Of a stretch of DNA of 64,000 bases, positions 55,715 through 64,000 are shown in pieces. The position numbers were made by a program, and so were the translations under genes. How positions within the stretch are numbered: position 1 is the first letter of the stretch; every line of letters starts with the position of its first letter. Origin of the DNA: Mycobacterium sp. D16R12 (GTDB taxonomy: Bacteria; Actinomycetota; Actinomycetes; Mycobacteriales; Mycobacteriaceae). The stretch spans positions 62,001 through 126,000 of the forward strand of contig NZ_MAFC01000010.1 in assembly GCF_002013465.1 (NCBI RefSeq), written 5' to 3'. Under the pieces are notes generated by a model. It ran no database searches and was not told the origin of the DNA. It saw only the letters and a list, made by a program, of their open reading frames with translations.

Positions 55715-57313
55715 CTAGCGCGGTTGCGCCGACGCGGTCGTCGTGGCCGGTGAGATGAGGAAGGTCGCGGCGAGTCCGGCCACCAGAAATGCCGCAGCCA
55801 AGAAACTGCCCAGCTCGACACCATGAGCCATCGCCTGGCGCGCGGCGTCGGCGATTCCTGCGGTCTGTGGTTGACGGGCGAACTCGTCGATGGCGGCACC
55901 GGCGCTGCGGACAACCGCTCGGGTGAGTGCATCGGATTGTCCCGGTGGAATGCCCGCGGCGGCGAGAGTGTTGCTGAGCCGCGCGCTGATAGCGCTGAAG
56001 AAGGCCGTGGTCAGCACGGCGATCCCGAGGGCCGAGCCGAGCTGCCGGAAAACGCTCTGGATGCCGGACCCTTGGCCGGAGCTGCGCTCGGGAACGTCGG
56101 CGAGTACCACGTTGGTCACCTGAGCGGTGGCGAAGCCGATGCCGATCCCGTACACGAACAGTGCCACTGCGAGGGCCCACCACGTGCTGTCTGGCCGGGC
56201 CAGGAAGCCGAGCGCCGCTAACCCCACCGCCTCGAGTGCCAGGCCGATGCGGACCAGCCCCAGTGCCGAGATTCGTGATGTCATAGCGAAACTGGCGCCA
56301 CTGGCCGCGAAGCTGCCGAGCGCAATGGGCACCAACGCCAAACCTGCTTGAACCGCGCTGTACCCCAACGCGAATTGCAGCCAGAGGGGGAGCACAGCCA
56401 CGATCCCGAATTCGCCCATCCCGATGATCAGCGTTGCGATGTTGCCGTTGCGGAACGAGTCGATGGAGAAGAGCCGCACGTCCATCAGCGCCGTGGTCGG
56501 CTGTGCTGGATCGATGTTGCGGGTCAGGGTGATCTGGCGGATGACAAAGGCGGTGAGGGACAGCACTGCCAGGACAAGTGCGACGAACACCGGCGATAGG
56601 TCGAGCGTCCAGCGCATGCCCAGCAGCTCGAAGGGCTCGGTGGTGTGGATCCATCCGTACGTTCGGCCGTCGATCAGCCCGAAGGCAAGCAAACCCAGAC
56701 CGAGGATCGAGAACACGGCTCCGGCGACATCGACGCGTGCCTGCGTGCGCGGTGAGCGCGGGATGAACACCATCGCACCGACGCAGATCACTACGACGAG
56801 CGGAATGTTGATACCGAAAGCCCAACGCCACGAGGCATGTTCGGATAGCCACCCGCCGAGCAGCGGGCCCAGCGCCGTCGCGGCGCCGATGGTCGACCCC
56901 CAGACTGCAAAGGCCTGGCCGCGCGCCTTACCGGTGAACTGCGCATTGAGCAGCGCAAGCGACGTCGGCAGGATCAGGGCGGCTCCGGCACCCTGCAGAA
57001 AGCGGGCCAGTATCAACCAGCCTCCGGTAGAGGCCATGCCGGCCAAGAGGCTGGTGAGGCCGAAAACCACTACACCGGTGAGGAAGACGCGACGGGCGCC
57101 CAGAATGTCCGAGACACGTCCGACGAGCAGCAGCAGTGCCGCGAAGACGATCGCGTACGACTCCTGTACCCACTGCGCCTGTGCCGACGTGACTCCGAGA
57201 TCGCGCACGATCGAGGGGATGATGACGTTGACGATCGTCGTGTCGACGACGATCAGCGCCACACCCAACGCGATGGCGGCTAAGCCCAGCCACTTGCGGG
57301 CGGTCTCTGACAT
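55715..57313 (-). CDS. MFS drug-exporter-type permease (DHA2/EmrB-QacA, 14-TM)
   Basis: The protein has 532 residues from ATG 57313 (MSETARKW; TTG 57325 is an alternative). Hydrophobic segments repeat throughout, consistent with 14 transmembrane helices. Family motifs are VVDTTIVNVIIPSI (helix 1), GRVSDILGARRVFLTG (loop 2-3) and the GPLLGGWLSEHASWRWAFGINIP antiporter segment. It is probably a proton-coupled exporter of hydrophobic compounds. It is convergent with acpS, and the upstream gene is the small tautomerase-like protein. The substrate is unknown. Confidence 0.9.
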   Translation of the reverse strand: MSETARKWLGLAAIALGVALIVVDTTIVNVIIPSIVRDLGVTSAQAQWVQESYAIVFAALLLLVGRVSDILGARRVFLTGVVVFGLTSLLAGMASTGGWLILARFLQGAGAALILPTSLALLNAQFTGKARGQAFAVWGSTIGAATALGPLLGGWLSEHASWRWAFGINIPLVVVICVGAMVFIPRSPRTQARVDVAGAVFSILGLGLLAFGLIDGRTYGWIHTTEPFELLGMRWTLDLSPVFVALVLAVLSLTAFVIRQITLTRNIDPAQPTTALMDVRLFSIDSFRNGNIATLIIGMGEFGIVAVLPLWLQFALGYSAVQAGLALVPIALGSFAASGASFAMTSRISALGLVRIGLALEAVGLAALGFLARPDSTWWALAVALFVYGIGIGFATAQVTNVVLADVPERSSGQGSGIQSVFRQLGSALGIAVLTTAFFSAISARLSNTLAAAGIPPGQSDALTRAVVRSAGAAIDEFARQPQTAGIADAARQAMAHGVELGSFLAAAFLVAGLAATFLISPATTTASAQPR

Positions 57314-57328
57314 GGGAGTCCTCAATGG

Positions 57329-57694
57329 TTAAGGGGCTTCGCTATCGGTTTGGTCCCATGCGGCGACGGGCAAGGCCAGATACACGCCGGCAGTCTGTCC
57401 GTCGTCGAGGGCGTTTCGCACCGCGTCGTGGATCGCCTGCGCGCGGTGCTCACGGTTCTCTGCGCGGTCGCCGAACCACTTCGACTTCACCTCCACGAGT
57501 ACGTCGATATCGAAGCGGTCGAATGGTCCGACATCGTGGAATCGGATCAGCACGTCGCCGGGCTGTAAGTGGTGGTCATATGGCTCGTCCGCACACTGCA
57601 CCGCCAAGGAGACCGCGTGGGGCAGGATTTCTGCCAGTCGCGCGCGGCTGGCATCGGTGATGCGTGGACCGCAGGTGATGTCGATCAGTGGCAT
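57329..57694 (-). CDS. Tautomerase-superfamily-like small protein
   Basis: The 121-residue protein begins Met-Pro (MPLIDITCGPRITDAS), so removal of Met would expose Pro1, the catalytic residue of tautomerases. The rest (GDVLIRFHDVGPFDRFDIDVLVEVKSKWFGDR) is compatible with a fused or long tautomerase but I do not recognise a named subgroup. It lies upstream of the MFS gene and downstream of bcp on the same strand. Confidence 0.6.
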   Translation of the reverse strand: MPLIDITCGPRITDASRARLAEILPHAVSLAVQCADEPYDHHLQPGDVLIRFHDVGPFDRFDIDVLVEVKSKWFGDRAENREHRAQAIHDAVRNALDDGQTAGVYLALPVAAWDQTDSEAP

Positions 57695-57701
57695 CTGACC
57701 G

Positions 57702-58175
57702 CTAGACGGATATGTCGCGGCGCAGCTTGGCGACGTGTCCGGTGGCCTTCACGTTGTACTGCGCCACCTCAATGTTGCCCTTCTCGTCCACGACGAATGT
57801 CGATCGGATGACGCCCTCGACGACCTTGCCGTACAGCTTCTTCTCGCCGAAGGCGCCGTACGCGGTCAGCGTCGTCTTGTCGGGGTCGGACAGCAGGGGG
57901 AAGTTCACGCTGTCGCGCTCCCGGAACTTCGCCAGCTTCTCGGGCTTGTCGGGCGAGATGCCGATGACGTCGAGGCCCGCGCCGTTGAGCTCGGCGAGGC
58001 TGTCTCGGAAGTCGCAGGCCTGTTTGGTGCAGCCGGGCGTCATGGCGGCCGGATAGAAGTAGATGATCACCTTGCGACCCTTGTAGGAGGACAGCGACAC
58101 CTTCTCGCCGTCGGCGTCGAGGAGGGTGAACGCCGGGGCCTTATCGCCAACTTCGAGCCGCTTGGTTTCCGCCAT
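57702..58175 (-). CDS. bcp: Bcp, thioredoxin-dependent thiol peroxidase (peroxiredoxin Q)
   Basis: The 157-residue peroxiredoxin has the peroxidatic Cys in AMTPGCTKQACDFRD and a resolving-Cys candidate five residues later, as in Bcp/PrxQ. The PxxxTxxC motif is intact. It reduces hydroperoxides in the cytoplasm using thioredoxin. Equivalent to Rv2521 near fas. Confidence 0.95.
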   Translation of the reverse strand: MAETKRLEVGDKAPAFTLLDADGEKVSLSSYKGRKVIIYFYPAAMTPGCTKQACDFRDSLAELNGAGLDVIGISPDKPEKLAKFRERDSVNFPLLSDPDKTTLTAYGAFGEKKLYGKVVEGVIRSTFVVDEKGNIEVAQYNVKATGHVAKLRRDISV

Positions 58176-58258
58176 GACCGGTGCCTTTCTGTTGACCCGT
58201 ACAGTTGTTGCCCTAGGGTAGTTGCTTGAGTGTCAACCGCGGACGTGGAGGAGTGCAG

Positions 58259-58495
58259 GTGGCCAGGGATCCCGAGGCAATCAAGGCCGATATCGACAAG
58301 GCCCGCGACCAGCTCGCGGCCACAGTCGACACCCTGAGTGACCGCGCCAATCCGCAGCGCCTGGCCGAGGACGCCAAGGCATCGGTGCTCGCGACGCTGA
58401 ACAAGCCGGCCATCAAATTCACCATTCTCGGCGTCGGTGCCGTGGTTGCCGCACTGGTGGCGCGCAAGGTTCTGCGCAAGTTCCGTCGCGACTGA
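58259..58495 (+). CDS. DUF3618 small membrane-anchored protein (Rv2520c-like)
   Basis: The protein has 78 residues from GTG 58259, preceded by GGAGGAG. The N-terminal half is DPEAIKADIDKARDQLAATVDTLSDRANP, the DUF3618 helix. It is followed by a single membrane helix (FTILGVGAVVAALVARKVL) and a basic tail. It is divergent from bcp with a short intergenic region. The function is unknown. Confidence 0.83.
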   Translation: MARDPEAIKADIDKARDQLAATVDTLSDRANPQRLAEDAKASVLATLNKPAIKFTILGVGAVVAALVARKVLRKFRRD

Positions 58496-58510
58496 TTGCG
58501 CGCGCCTTGG

Positions 58511-59566
58511 TCAGGCCGTGAAGCTGGCGCCGTCAATCACGAACCGGTAGCGCACATCGCTCTTGAGTACCCGCGCGTAGGCGTCGTTGATCTGGGGCGC
58601 CTCGATCTTCTCGACCAGCGCTGCGATGCCCTTGGCTGCGCAGAAGTCGAGCATTTCCTGGGTTTCCGCGATTCCGCCGATTGGTGAGCCCGCCCAGCGG
58701 CGGCGTCCGAAGACCAGCGGTGAGGGCTTGAAATTGATCGGGTCCTCCGGCAAGCCCAGTTGAACCAGCGTCCCGTCTTTGTCCAGGAGCCACAGGAGGC
58801 CCTCGACATCGATCCCGTCGGAGACCGTGTTGAGGATCAGATCGAATGAGGACGCGAGCTTTGTGAACGTGGCCGGGTCACTGGTCGCGTGGTAGTGGTC
58901 TGCACCGAGGCTCAGGCCATCCTCCTGCTTGCGCAGTGACTGGCTCAGCACCGTGACTTCAGCGCCCAGTGCGTGGGCGATCTGGACACCCATATGGCCA
59001 AGGCCTCCAAGGCCAATGACGCCTACACGAGTACCGGGGCCGGCCGCCCAGTGGTGCAGTGGGGAGTACATGGTGATTCCGGCACACAGCAGCGGAGCGG
59101 CCTGATCGAGGGGGAGGGCGTCCGGAATCGTCAACGCGAATGCTTCATCCACCACGATGAGGTCGCTGTACCCGCCGTAGGTCGGCCGGCCGTCCTTGCC
59201 CACCGCGTTGTACGTGCCAATGAAGCCGCCTTCGCCGTTGCAGAACTGCTCTTCGCCCGATTTGCAGTTGGCGCACTCGCCGCAGGAGCCCACCATGCAG
59301 CCGACACCGGCGCGGTCGCCCACCTTGAACTTCTTGACCTCGGAGCCGACTTGGGTAATCACACCGGCGATCTCGTGCCCGGGCACTACCGGGAAGCTCG
59401 CGGGACCCCAATGGTTGCTTACCGTGTGAATGTCACTGTGGCAGATTCCGGCCCAAACAATATCGATGACAATGTCTTTCGGGCCGGGCTCGCGACGCTC
59501 GACCACGGTCGGGCGAAGTGGCTCCGTCGAGGCGAAAGCGGCGTAGGCGGGGACGGACAAAGTCAC
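58511..59566 (-). CDS. Zinc-dependent alcohol dehydrogenase (cinnamyl-alcohol-dehydrogenase-like)
   Basis: The 351-residue NAD(P)-dependent medium-chain dehydrogenase has catalytic-zinc residues in GICHSDIH and PGHEIAG and a structural-zinc Cys cluster [15 protein letters not shown]. The Rossmann glycines are in [21 protein letters not shown]. The GTG start at 59566 follows GAGGAG. A MerR-type promoter lies upstream, so it is probably induced by a reactive aldehyde, metal or redox signal. Family members reduce aldehydes with broad specificity. Confidence 0.9.
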   Translation of the reverse strand: MTLSVPAYAAFASTEPLRPTVVERREPGPKDIVIDIVWAGICHSDIHTVSNHWGPASFPVVPGHEIAGVITQVGSEVKKFKVGDRAGVGCMVGSCGECANCKSGEEQFCNGEGGFIGTYNAVGKDGRPTYGGYSDLIVVDEAFALTIPDALPLDQAAPLLCAGITMYSPLHHWAAGPGTRVGVIGLGGLGHMGVQIAHALGAEVTVLSQSLRKQEDGLSLGADHYHATSDPATFTKLASSFDLILNTVSDGIDVEGLLWLLDKDGTLVQLGLPEDPINFKPSPLVFGRRRWAGSPIGGIAETQEMLDFCAAKGIAALVEKIEAPQINDAYARVLKSDVRYRFVIDGASFTA

Positions 59567-59605
59567 GAGGAACTCCTCAAATCATGGTCTTTTGTGAATA
59601 TGAGA

Positions 59606-59636
59606 AGCCTAGGAACTGGAGTGCACTCCAGGTCAA
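59606..59636 (-). promoter_or_regulatory. MerR-type promoter of the alcohol dehydrogenase gene
   Basis: On the minus strand, -35 TTGACC (59636-59631) and -10 TAGGCT (59611-59606) are separated by 19 bases. A perfect palindrome CTGGAGTGCACTCCAG (59616-59631) fills the spacer. An over-long 19-base spacer with a centred palindrome is the hallmark of promoters activated by MerR-family regulators. No merR gene lies in the window. The start codon is about 40 bases downstream of the -10. Confidence 0.8.
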
Positions 59637-59664
59637 GTCGAGAGTGTGCGGCGATACTGTGGTG

Positions 59665-60495
59665 CTAGAACTCGAACCGCAGGATGCGAGCGGAGCGTCT
59701 CATCGACGGGCTGTATCGCGCCAGCCGCGACGATATCCGCAGCCACGCCGGAAACAGTTCCACCTCGGGAGCATCCACCATGCTGAACTCTTCGACGAAC
59801 CGCAGCCGAGGGTTCCAGCGCTCCGGGGTGCGTGGATCGTCGTAACCCTCGAATCCACGCAGCTGGTTGACCTTCTTGAACATCTTCTGCGGGAACAATT
59901 TTGAAATCCACACACCCACTACCATGCGTCCGTAGTCGTTGAACGCCAGTTGCCCGGTGGGGAAGTGATCGGTGACGGCGCGCATGGTGGCGATAATCTG
60001 TTCTTTGGTCAGGAAGGCGAAGAATCCGTCGGCGACCACCATCGCCGGACGATCCGCCGGTATTCCGGCAATCCACGCCGGGTCGGTGATGGACACCCCG
60101 ATGGTGTGCTCACCGGCGCCCGGAGGCATGACTTCATCGCGCAGCCTGGCCATCCCGGGTAGGTCGACGCTGTACCAATCGACGGTGGCCGGCGGCTGGA
60201 TGCGCCGATACCCGTCGTCGAGACCTGCACCGAGATCGACCACCACCGCGTTGGGGTGCTTGCTGATGAACTTCCGCACTCGATCGTCGAGAAGTTTTGC
60301 GCGTAAAGCAGATTGGCATACCACTGGGGCCAGCACCCCCAGTGCGTCGAAGTCGTAATCGATCATGTCGACGGCGGCCGTCGCGCCCGGGTCCGACAGG
60401 ATCGGTCGTTGCCAGCCGTCGTTGACGGCTCGTGCCTTCAGGGTGAGAAAGGCGGTTTCTTCCTCCCGGATGATGCCGCTGGTGTCAAGGCCCAT
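59665..60495 (-). CDS. Class I SAM-dependent O-methyltransferase-like protein (LCM/TcmP-like)
   Basis: The 276-residue protein has SAM motif VVVDLGAGLDDGYRR and acidic VDWYSVDLP, consistent with PF04072-type leucine-carboxyl/polyketide O-methyltransferases. The N-terminal ETAFLTLKARAVNDG block is also typical of that family. It is divergent from a TetR gene. The substrate is unknown. Confidence 0.82.
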   Translation of the reverse strand: MGLDTSGIIREEETAFLTLKARAVNDGWQRPILSDPGATAAVDMIDYDFDALGVLAPVVCQSALRAKLLDDRVRKFISKHPNAVVVDLGAGLDDGYRRIQPPATVDWYSVDLPGMARLRDEVMPPGAGEHTIGVSITDPAWIAGIPADRPAMVVADGFFAFLTKEQIIATMRAVTDHFPTGQLAFNDYGRMVVGVWISKLFPQKMFKKVNQLRGFEGYDDPRTPERWNPRLRFVEEFSMVDAPEVELFPAWLRISSRLARYSPSMRRSARILRFEF

Positions 60496-60548
60496 GCACT
60501 CGACTATACAAGCGTGTAGGCAATTGTCCAGTCGTGTAGCATGCGGCG
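60496..60548. promoter_or_regulatory. Operator-like repeats between the methyltransferase and tetR genes
   Basis: CGTGTAG occurs twice, at 60513-60519 and 60533-60539, exactly 20 bases apart (two helical turns). CTATAC-AAGC-GTGTAG (60504-60519) is a near-inverted repeat of the CTACAC/GTGTAG type. This is the right size for a TetR operator controlling both divergent genes. Confidence 0.5.
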
Positions 60549-61175
60549 ATGAAGACCGCGGATCCTGACGACCTCACCGCCCGCGCCCGAATTCGGGACG
60601 CGGCGTTGCATGAGTTCGGGGAGAAGGGATACGACGGCGCGACCATCCGAGGCATTGCCGCGCGGGCCGGCGTGTCCTCCGGGCTGTTGCGCCACCACTT
60701 CGGGTCCAAGCAGGAGCTGCGGGAAGCGTGCGATGAGTACCTCGTCAAAACCATGCGGGACATCAACGAGCAGGTTCAATCGAACGTGGAACGCGGTGAC
60801 GTGCACTACGTTTCGGCCCGCATTCCGATCGGCCAGTACCAGGACTACATCAGTAGGGCGCTCGTCGACGGCTCTGCGGGGCAGGTATTCGACGAGATGG
60901 TTGCGATGACCGAGGGCTGGCTGGCCAGTGCCGAGGGCAACCGCGTGTTCCCGGCTGATGTCGACGTCAAGTCCCGTGCCACCGTCATCACCGCGATGGC
61001 CTTGGCGGTGCCGCTGCTCCAGCAACATGTCTCGCGCGGGCTCGGCGTCGACGTCAATTCGCCCGAGGGCGACCTGAAGATGGCGGCGACCCTTGTCGAC
61101 GTGTACGCCAACCCCCTGTTGACCCCGGAGCAGGCACAATCGGCGCGGCAGGATCTCGCGCGCAGAATGAGGTAG
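60549..61175 (+). CDS. TetR-family regulator next to the methyltransferase gene
   Basis: The 208-residue regulator has HTH residues about 22-62 (YDGATIRGIAARAGVSSGLLRHHFGSKQELREACDEYL), clear TetR. The C-terminal domain covers about 70-205 and its effector is unknown. It is divergent from the methyltransferase gene, with repeat motifs between them, so local control of that gene and of itself is the simplest guess. Confidence 0.9.
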   Translation: MKTADPDDLTARARIRDAALHEFGEKGYDGATIRGIAARAGVSSGLLRHHFGSKQELREACDEYLVKTMRDINEQVQSNVERGDVHYVSARIPIGQYQDYISRALVDGSAGQVFDEMVAMTEGWLASAEGNRVFPADVDVKSRATVITAMALAVPLLQQHVSRGLGVDVNSPEGDLKMAATLVDVYANPLLTPEQAQSARQDLARRMR

Positions 61176-61276
61176 CTATGTTTAATCGAGTAATATTCGC
61201 TGTATAAGGTCGCAAGTACGCCTTAACCTGGTTACTCTTAGCGCGTGCCAAGTTTCCGTGCACCAGCGGTACTCCG

Positions 61277-61660
61277 ATGATTGTCGTCGCTGGTCTGCGG
61301 GTGGACGCGACTGCGGTGAAGGCGACCGCAATGCTGCTCTACATCGTCGGATTCGCGTTCGCGGTGTTCTTTGGTATCGACAGTGTGCGGATTATCGTGG
61401 TGCTTCTCGTTGCTATCGCAGCGACGGCCTTGCACTACTGGCCGGTGCGCGAGAAGTTCGACAGAATCTCCCTTGCGGTTGCTCTCGGCCTGGTCATCGC
61501 GTTCGTACTCGACGCGTGGTCAACCAGGGTTATCGATCACGCGCTGGTGCCCAGCATCGGAATCGGCGTGGTGCGTCTACTGGCCTGGCTGCTGTCGGTG
61601 GCCGGAATCCTGGCGTTCCCGCGACGACTCATCGACAGAGACGAGGCCTCGGACGCCTAG
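61277..61660 (+). CDS. Small integral membrane protein, unknown function
   Basis: The 127-residue protein has about four hydrophobic segments (ATAMLLYIVGFAFAVFFGI, IIVVLLVAIAATALHYW, ISLAVALGLVIAFVLDAW, VVRLLAWLLSVAGILAFP). No family is recognised. The upstream 100 bases are AT-richer and may hold its promoter. Its TAG stop overlaps the stop of the convergent mmpL gene (CTAG at 61657-61660). Confidence 0.65.
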   Translation: MIVVAGLRVDATAVKATAMLLYIVGFAFAVFFGIDSVRIIVVLLVAIAATALHYWPVREKFDRISLAVALGLVIAFVLDAWSTRVIDHALVPSIGIGVVRLLAWLLSVAGILAFPRRLIDRDEASDA

Positions 61661-64000
61661 GCTCCTGTTCTCTCCAACCGTGACGGCCGCGTCACCAAGT
61701 ACGAGAGCACACCGGCGGTGCGGGGTGAGCGCGCCTTTGACCACCGGAACAACAGTCCGTGCAGCAGCGGCACCGGCGACCACCAGAACCACCTGCCGAG
61801 TAGCCCGGCGACCGCAGGCACGACGAACGTTCTGACGATGAGCGTGTCGATGATCAGCCCGACGCCAATGGCGGTGCCTACCTGCTCGATGCTCAGCACA
61901 TCGCTGGAGAGCATGGCAAACATGGTGATACCGAAGACGATTCCGGCCGTGGTGACGACGCCGCCCGTGCCGCCGAAGGCGCGGATCATCCCGGTGCGCA
62001 GGCCAGCGCCATCCAGGAATATCTCTTCGCGCATGCGCATGGTGAACAACAGGTTGTAGTCAGCGCCCACCGCGACCAGTGCGATGAGGGCAATCGACGG
62101 GACCGACCAATGTAGATCGCGTCCTAACAGGTCATGCCAGATCAAGGTGGTGATGCCGAGTGCGGACGCGTACGAGACGACGACGGTGCCGATGACCACC
62201 GCCGCCGCCACCGGACTGCGCAGCATGACCAACACGATGAGGAACACCAGCGCGAGCGCTACGGCCGCCAATAGCAGGAAGTCTTCATTGACGTACCCGC
62301 GTAATTCGGCTGTGCCGGTGCCGAACCCGGCGATATTCACCGTGCTACCAGCGAGGGTGCCCTCCTTGGTGGCTTCGCTCACCGCGAGGGTGATCTGTGG
62401 AGATCGATGTGCGCCGTCGGCGCCGAACACCTTGCCGTCGCCGAACACCAGCATGCGGGTCGAGCGGCCGTCGGGGGCGAAGTACAGCCCGGCGGCCCGC
62501 TGGAAGCGCGGGTCCTGCCACGCGCGCTGCGGCAGGTAGAAGCCACCCTCGCCGCTGCTGCGAAAATCCTCGCGCATCGCGCGCAGGTACTCGGTGAGTC
62601 CGGAGAACATGGTGCGTGTCTCGCCGACCGCCCTGGTCAACTGATCGGTGATCGTGCTCAGCTGCGCCACTGTCGCCCGCATGTTCTTCACCGAATCCAC
62701 GGCGCCGGAGAATGACTTCTGCATTCCCTGGGCGCCGGTGCCGAACTTGGCGGTGCTGGAGGTCAGTGAGGCGGTGGCCGCCACCACGGAGTCCATCGGT
62801 TCGACGGCCTTGAGTACCAGAGAACAGATGCCGTCATTTACGCAGTTGGGATTGCCCGTGGTGAAGTTGCGCAGCGGATCCATGTACTCCGATACCTGAG
62901 ATACGTTGTCCTGCAGTGCTTTCATTCCCGAGTGCATATCGCCGACGCCACTGTTGAGCTCGCCCAGTCCGCTCACCCCGCCTGCTAGTCCCTTCTGCAG
63001 CTGCGCGATCGCCTGAGAGAACTGGCTCAGCGTTGCCGAGAGCTGATCGACAGCTCCTAGGCGTTGGCTCATCTGTGTGGTGCCGTCGTCCAGCTGATCA
63101 GCGATGATGCCCGCTTGTTCGGTCAGTGCCGCCTGTTCGGGGATGGCACCCGCCGGGCGAGAGGCCGATTGGACCATCCGAATTCCGGGAATCTCCATGA
63201 GCTTCTTGGTCACTCGCTCGATACCGATGACTCCGGCCGGGTTGCGCAGATCGTGGTCCGATTCGATCGAGACGATCTCGGGCAGCAGCCGGTTCGGCGG
63301 GAAATGCCTATCCATCGCCTGATAGCCGCGGTTCGCGTGCGTGGAAAGCGGCTGCGCGGCAAGCTCGTCGAAACCGAGGCGCAGGCCCGCGACGGGAAGG
63401 GCACACACGATCAGTAGCAGCATCGAGCCGACCAGCACCGGACCCGGCCAGCGGGCGACCATGGTGCCTACCCGGCGCCAACGGCGTCCCGGCTGCCCCC
63501 GCAGTGGCCGCGGCTGCGCCAGCCCGCGGCGGCCGGCCAAACCGATGAGCGCGGGAAGCAGGGTCAGCGAGGCGGCCATGCCGGTGAGGATCCCAATGGC
63601 ACAAGGCAAACCGGCGCTGCGCAACATTCCGACCTGGGCGAACATCAGGCAGGACAGGGCAGCGGCGATGGTCAGTCCGGACGCCGCGATGACCGGCGCC
63701 ACGCTGCGGTTGGCAATGGCGAGAGACTGCTCGTGTTTTAGCCCCGAACGGCGTTGTTCGTGATAGCGCCCGAGCAGGAAGATGCCGTAATCGGTTGCCG
63801 CGCCGAGCACCAGGGCGGCGAGCAATGCAACCGAGAAGATGGAGACCTCGATGAGATTGCGTTCGCCCAGGAAGGCGACGATGGAGCGCGCCAGGCCCAG
63901 GCCCATGCCCACGGTGATCAAGGGGATCGCAGCGGTGATCGCAGATCGGTACACGGCGAACAGCAGCAGGGCGATGAGCACCACCGTGACCCCGGTGATC
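61657..64000 (-). CDS. MmpL-family RND transporter (5' end cut by window edge)
   Basis: The frame stays open to base 64000, so the N-terminus lies outside and the GTG at 63984 is internal. At least 780 residues are visible. Two transport-channel Asp-Tyr pairs are present: GAATDYGIFLLGRY and VAVGADYNLLFTMRM. A long extracellular helical tip with a Cys pair (NPNCVNDGICSL) lies between them (SGLGELNSGVGDMHSGMKAL region), as in MmpL4/5-type proteins. Such proteins export lipids or siderophores. The cargo cannot be told from this fragment. Confidence 0.9.
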   Translation of the reverse strand, partial: ITGVTVVLIALLLFAVYRSAITAAIPLITVGMGLGLARSIVAFLGERNLIEVSIFSVALLAALVLGAATDYGIFLLGRYHEQRRSGLKHEQSLAIANRSVAPVIAASGLTIAAALSCLMFAQVGMLRSAGLPCAIGILTGMAASLTLLPALIGLAGRRGLAQPRPLRGQPGRRWRRVGTMVARWPGPVLVGSMLLLIVCALPVAGLRLGFDELAAQPLSTHANRGYQAMDRHFPPNRLLPEIVSIESDHDLRNPAGVIGIERVTKKLMEIPGIRMVQSASRPAGAIPEQAALTEQAGIIADQLDDGTTQMSQRLGAVDQLSATLSQFSQAIAQLQKGLAGGVSGLGELNSGVGDMHSGMKALQDNVSQVSEYMDPLRNFTTGNPNCVNDGICSLVLKAVEPMDSVVAATASLTSSTAKFGTGAQGMQKSFSGAVDSVKNMRATVAQLSTITDQLTRAVGETRTMFSGLTEYLRAMREDFRSSGEGGFYLPQRAWQDPRFQRAAGLYFAPDGRSTRMLVFGDGKVFGADGAHRSPQITLAVSEATKEGTLAGSTVNIAGFGTGTAELRGYVNEDFLLLAAVALALVFLIVLVMLRSPVAAAVVIGTVVVSYASALGITTLIWHDLLGRDLHWSVPSIALIALVAVGADYNLLFTMRMREEIFLDGAGLRTGMIRAFGGTGGVVTTAGIVFGITMFAMLSSDVLSIEQVGTAIGVGLIIDTLIVRTFVVPAVAGLLGRWFWWSPVPLLHGLLFRWSKARSPRTAGVLSYLVTRPSRLERTGA

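Noticed and set aside
63984..64000. GTG at 63984 as the true start of the mmpL gene
   Set aside because: The frame remains open to the window edge (TGVTVVLIALLL) and the visible protein lacks the N-terminal porter domain, so the start lies outside the window.

Overview
This high-GC window comes from a mycobacterium, most likely the Mycobacteroides abscessus/chelonae group. That placement is inferred from gene order and families, not from any search. Two blocks follow Mycobacterium tuberculosis gene order as I remember it. Bases 1-19945 correspond to Rv1327c-Rv1343c: glgE, glgP, dinG, pncB, clpS, DUF2017, P1 peptidase, mec, cysO, cysM, rhomboid, murI, MBL phosphodiesterase, rph, rdgB, DUF3817 and lprD-like. 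Bases 44472-58495 correspond to Rv2525c-Rv2520c: the Tat-exported DUF1906 protein, the giant type I fatty acid synthase fas, acpS, bcp and a DUF3618 protein. The type I FAS with its dedicated AcpS, GlgE and the CysO/CysM/Mec system all fit a mycobacterium.

Bases 1-19945 are mostly housekeeping: alpha-glucan metabolism, NAD salvage (pncB-tetR-pncA, followed by dinG and a zinc-protease lipoprotein), protein-bound sulfur transfer to cysteine, peptidoglycan D-glutamate, cAMP turnover, RNA 3'-end trimming and nucleotide-pool sanitation. A strong bidirectional hairpin terminator closes the + strand run at about 18.2 kb.

Bases 19993-44358 are the accessory segment. It holds a free-standing HTH-LAGLIDADG protein beside a tRNA-Leu(TAG) gene and a fatty-acyl-AMP ligase. 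Next is a three-gene SMC-like operon of the Wadjet/MksBEF type (DUF3375, DUF4194, SMC-like ATPase) with no nuclease subunit. A TetR-controlled molybdopterin oxidoreductase follows. Then comes a complete uptake and catabolism cluster for an aminoethylphosphonate-type compound: PhnF-like GntR regulator, HD-domain oxygenase, FAD oxidase, phosphonatase-like HAD hydrolase and a four-part ABC importer. Two palindromes between its divergent arms match the PhnF operator. Just downstream lies the truncated tail of an AI-2E-type transporter gene, which marks a rearrangement junction. MaoC, PknH_C-type lipoprotein, TetR and two alpha/beta-hydrolase genes complete the segment.

Bases 44472-64000 hold the fas-acpS core, a 14-TM-type MFS exporter, a tautomerase-like protein, the Bcp peroxiredoxin, a zinc alcohol dehydrogenase behind a textbook MerR-type promoter, an O-methyltransferase-like protein, a TetR regulator, a small membrane protein and an MmpL/RND transporter. 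The glgE and mmpL genes both run off the window edges.
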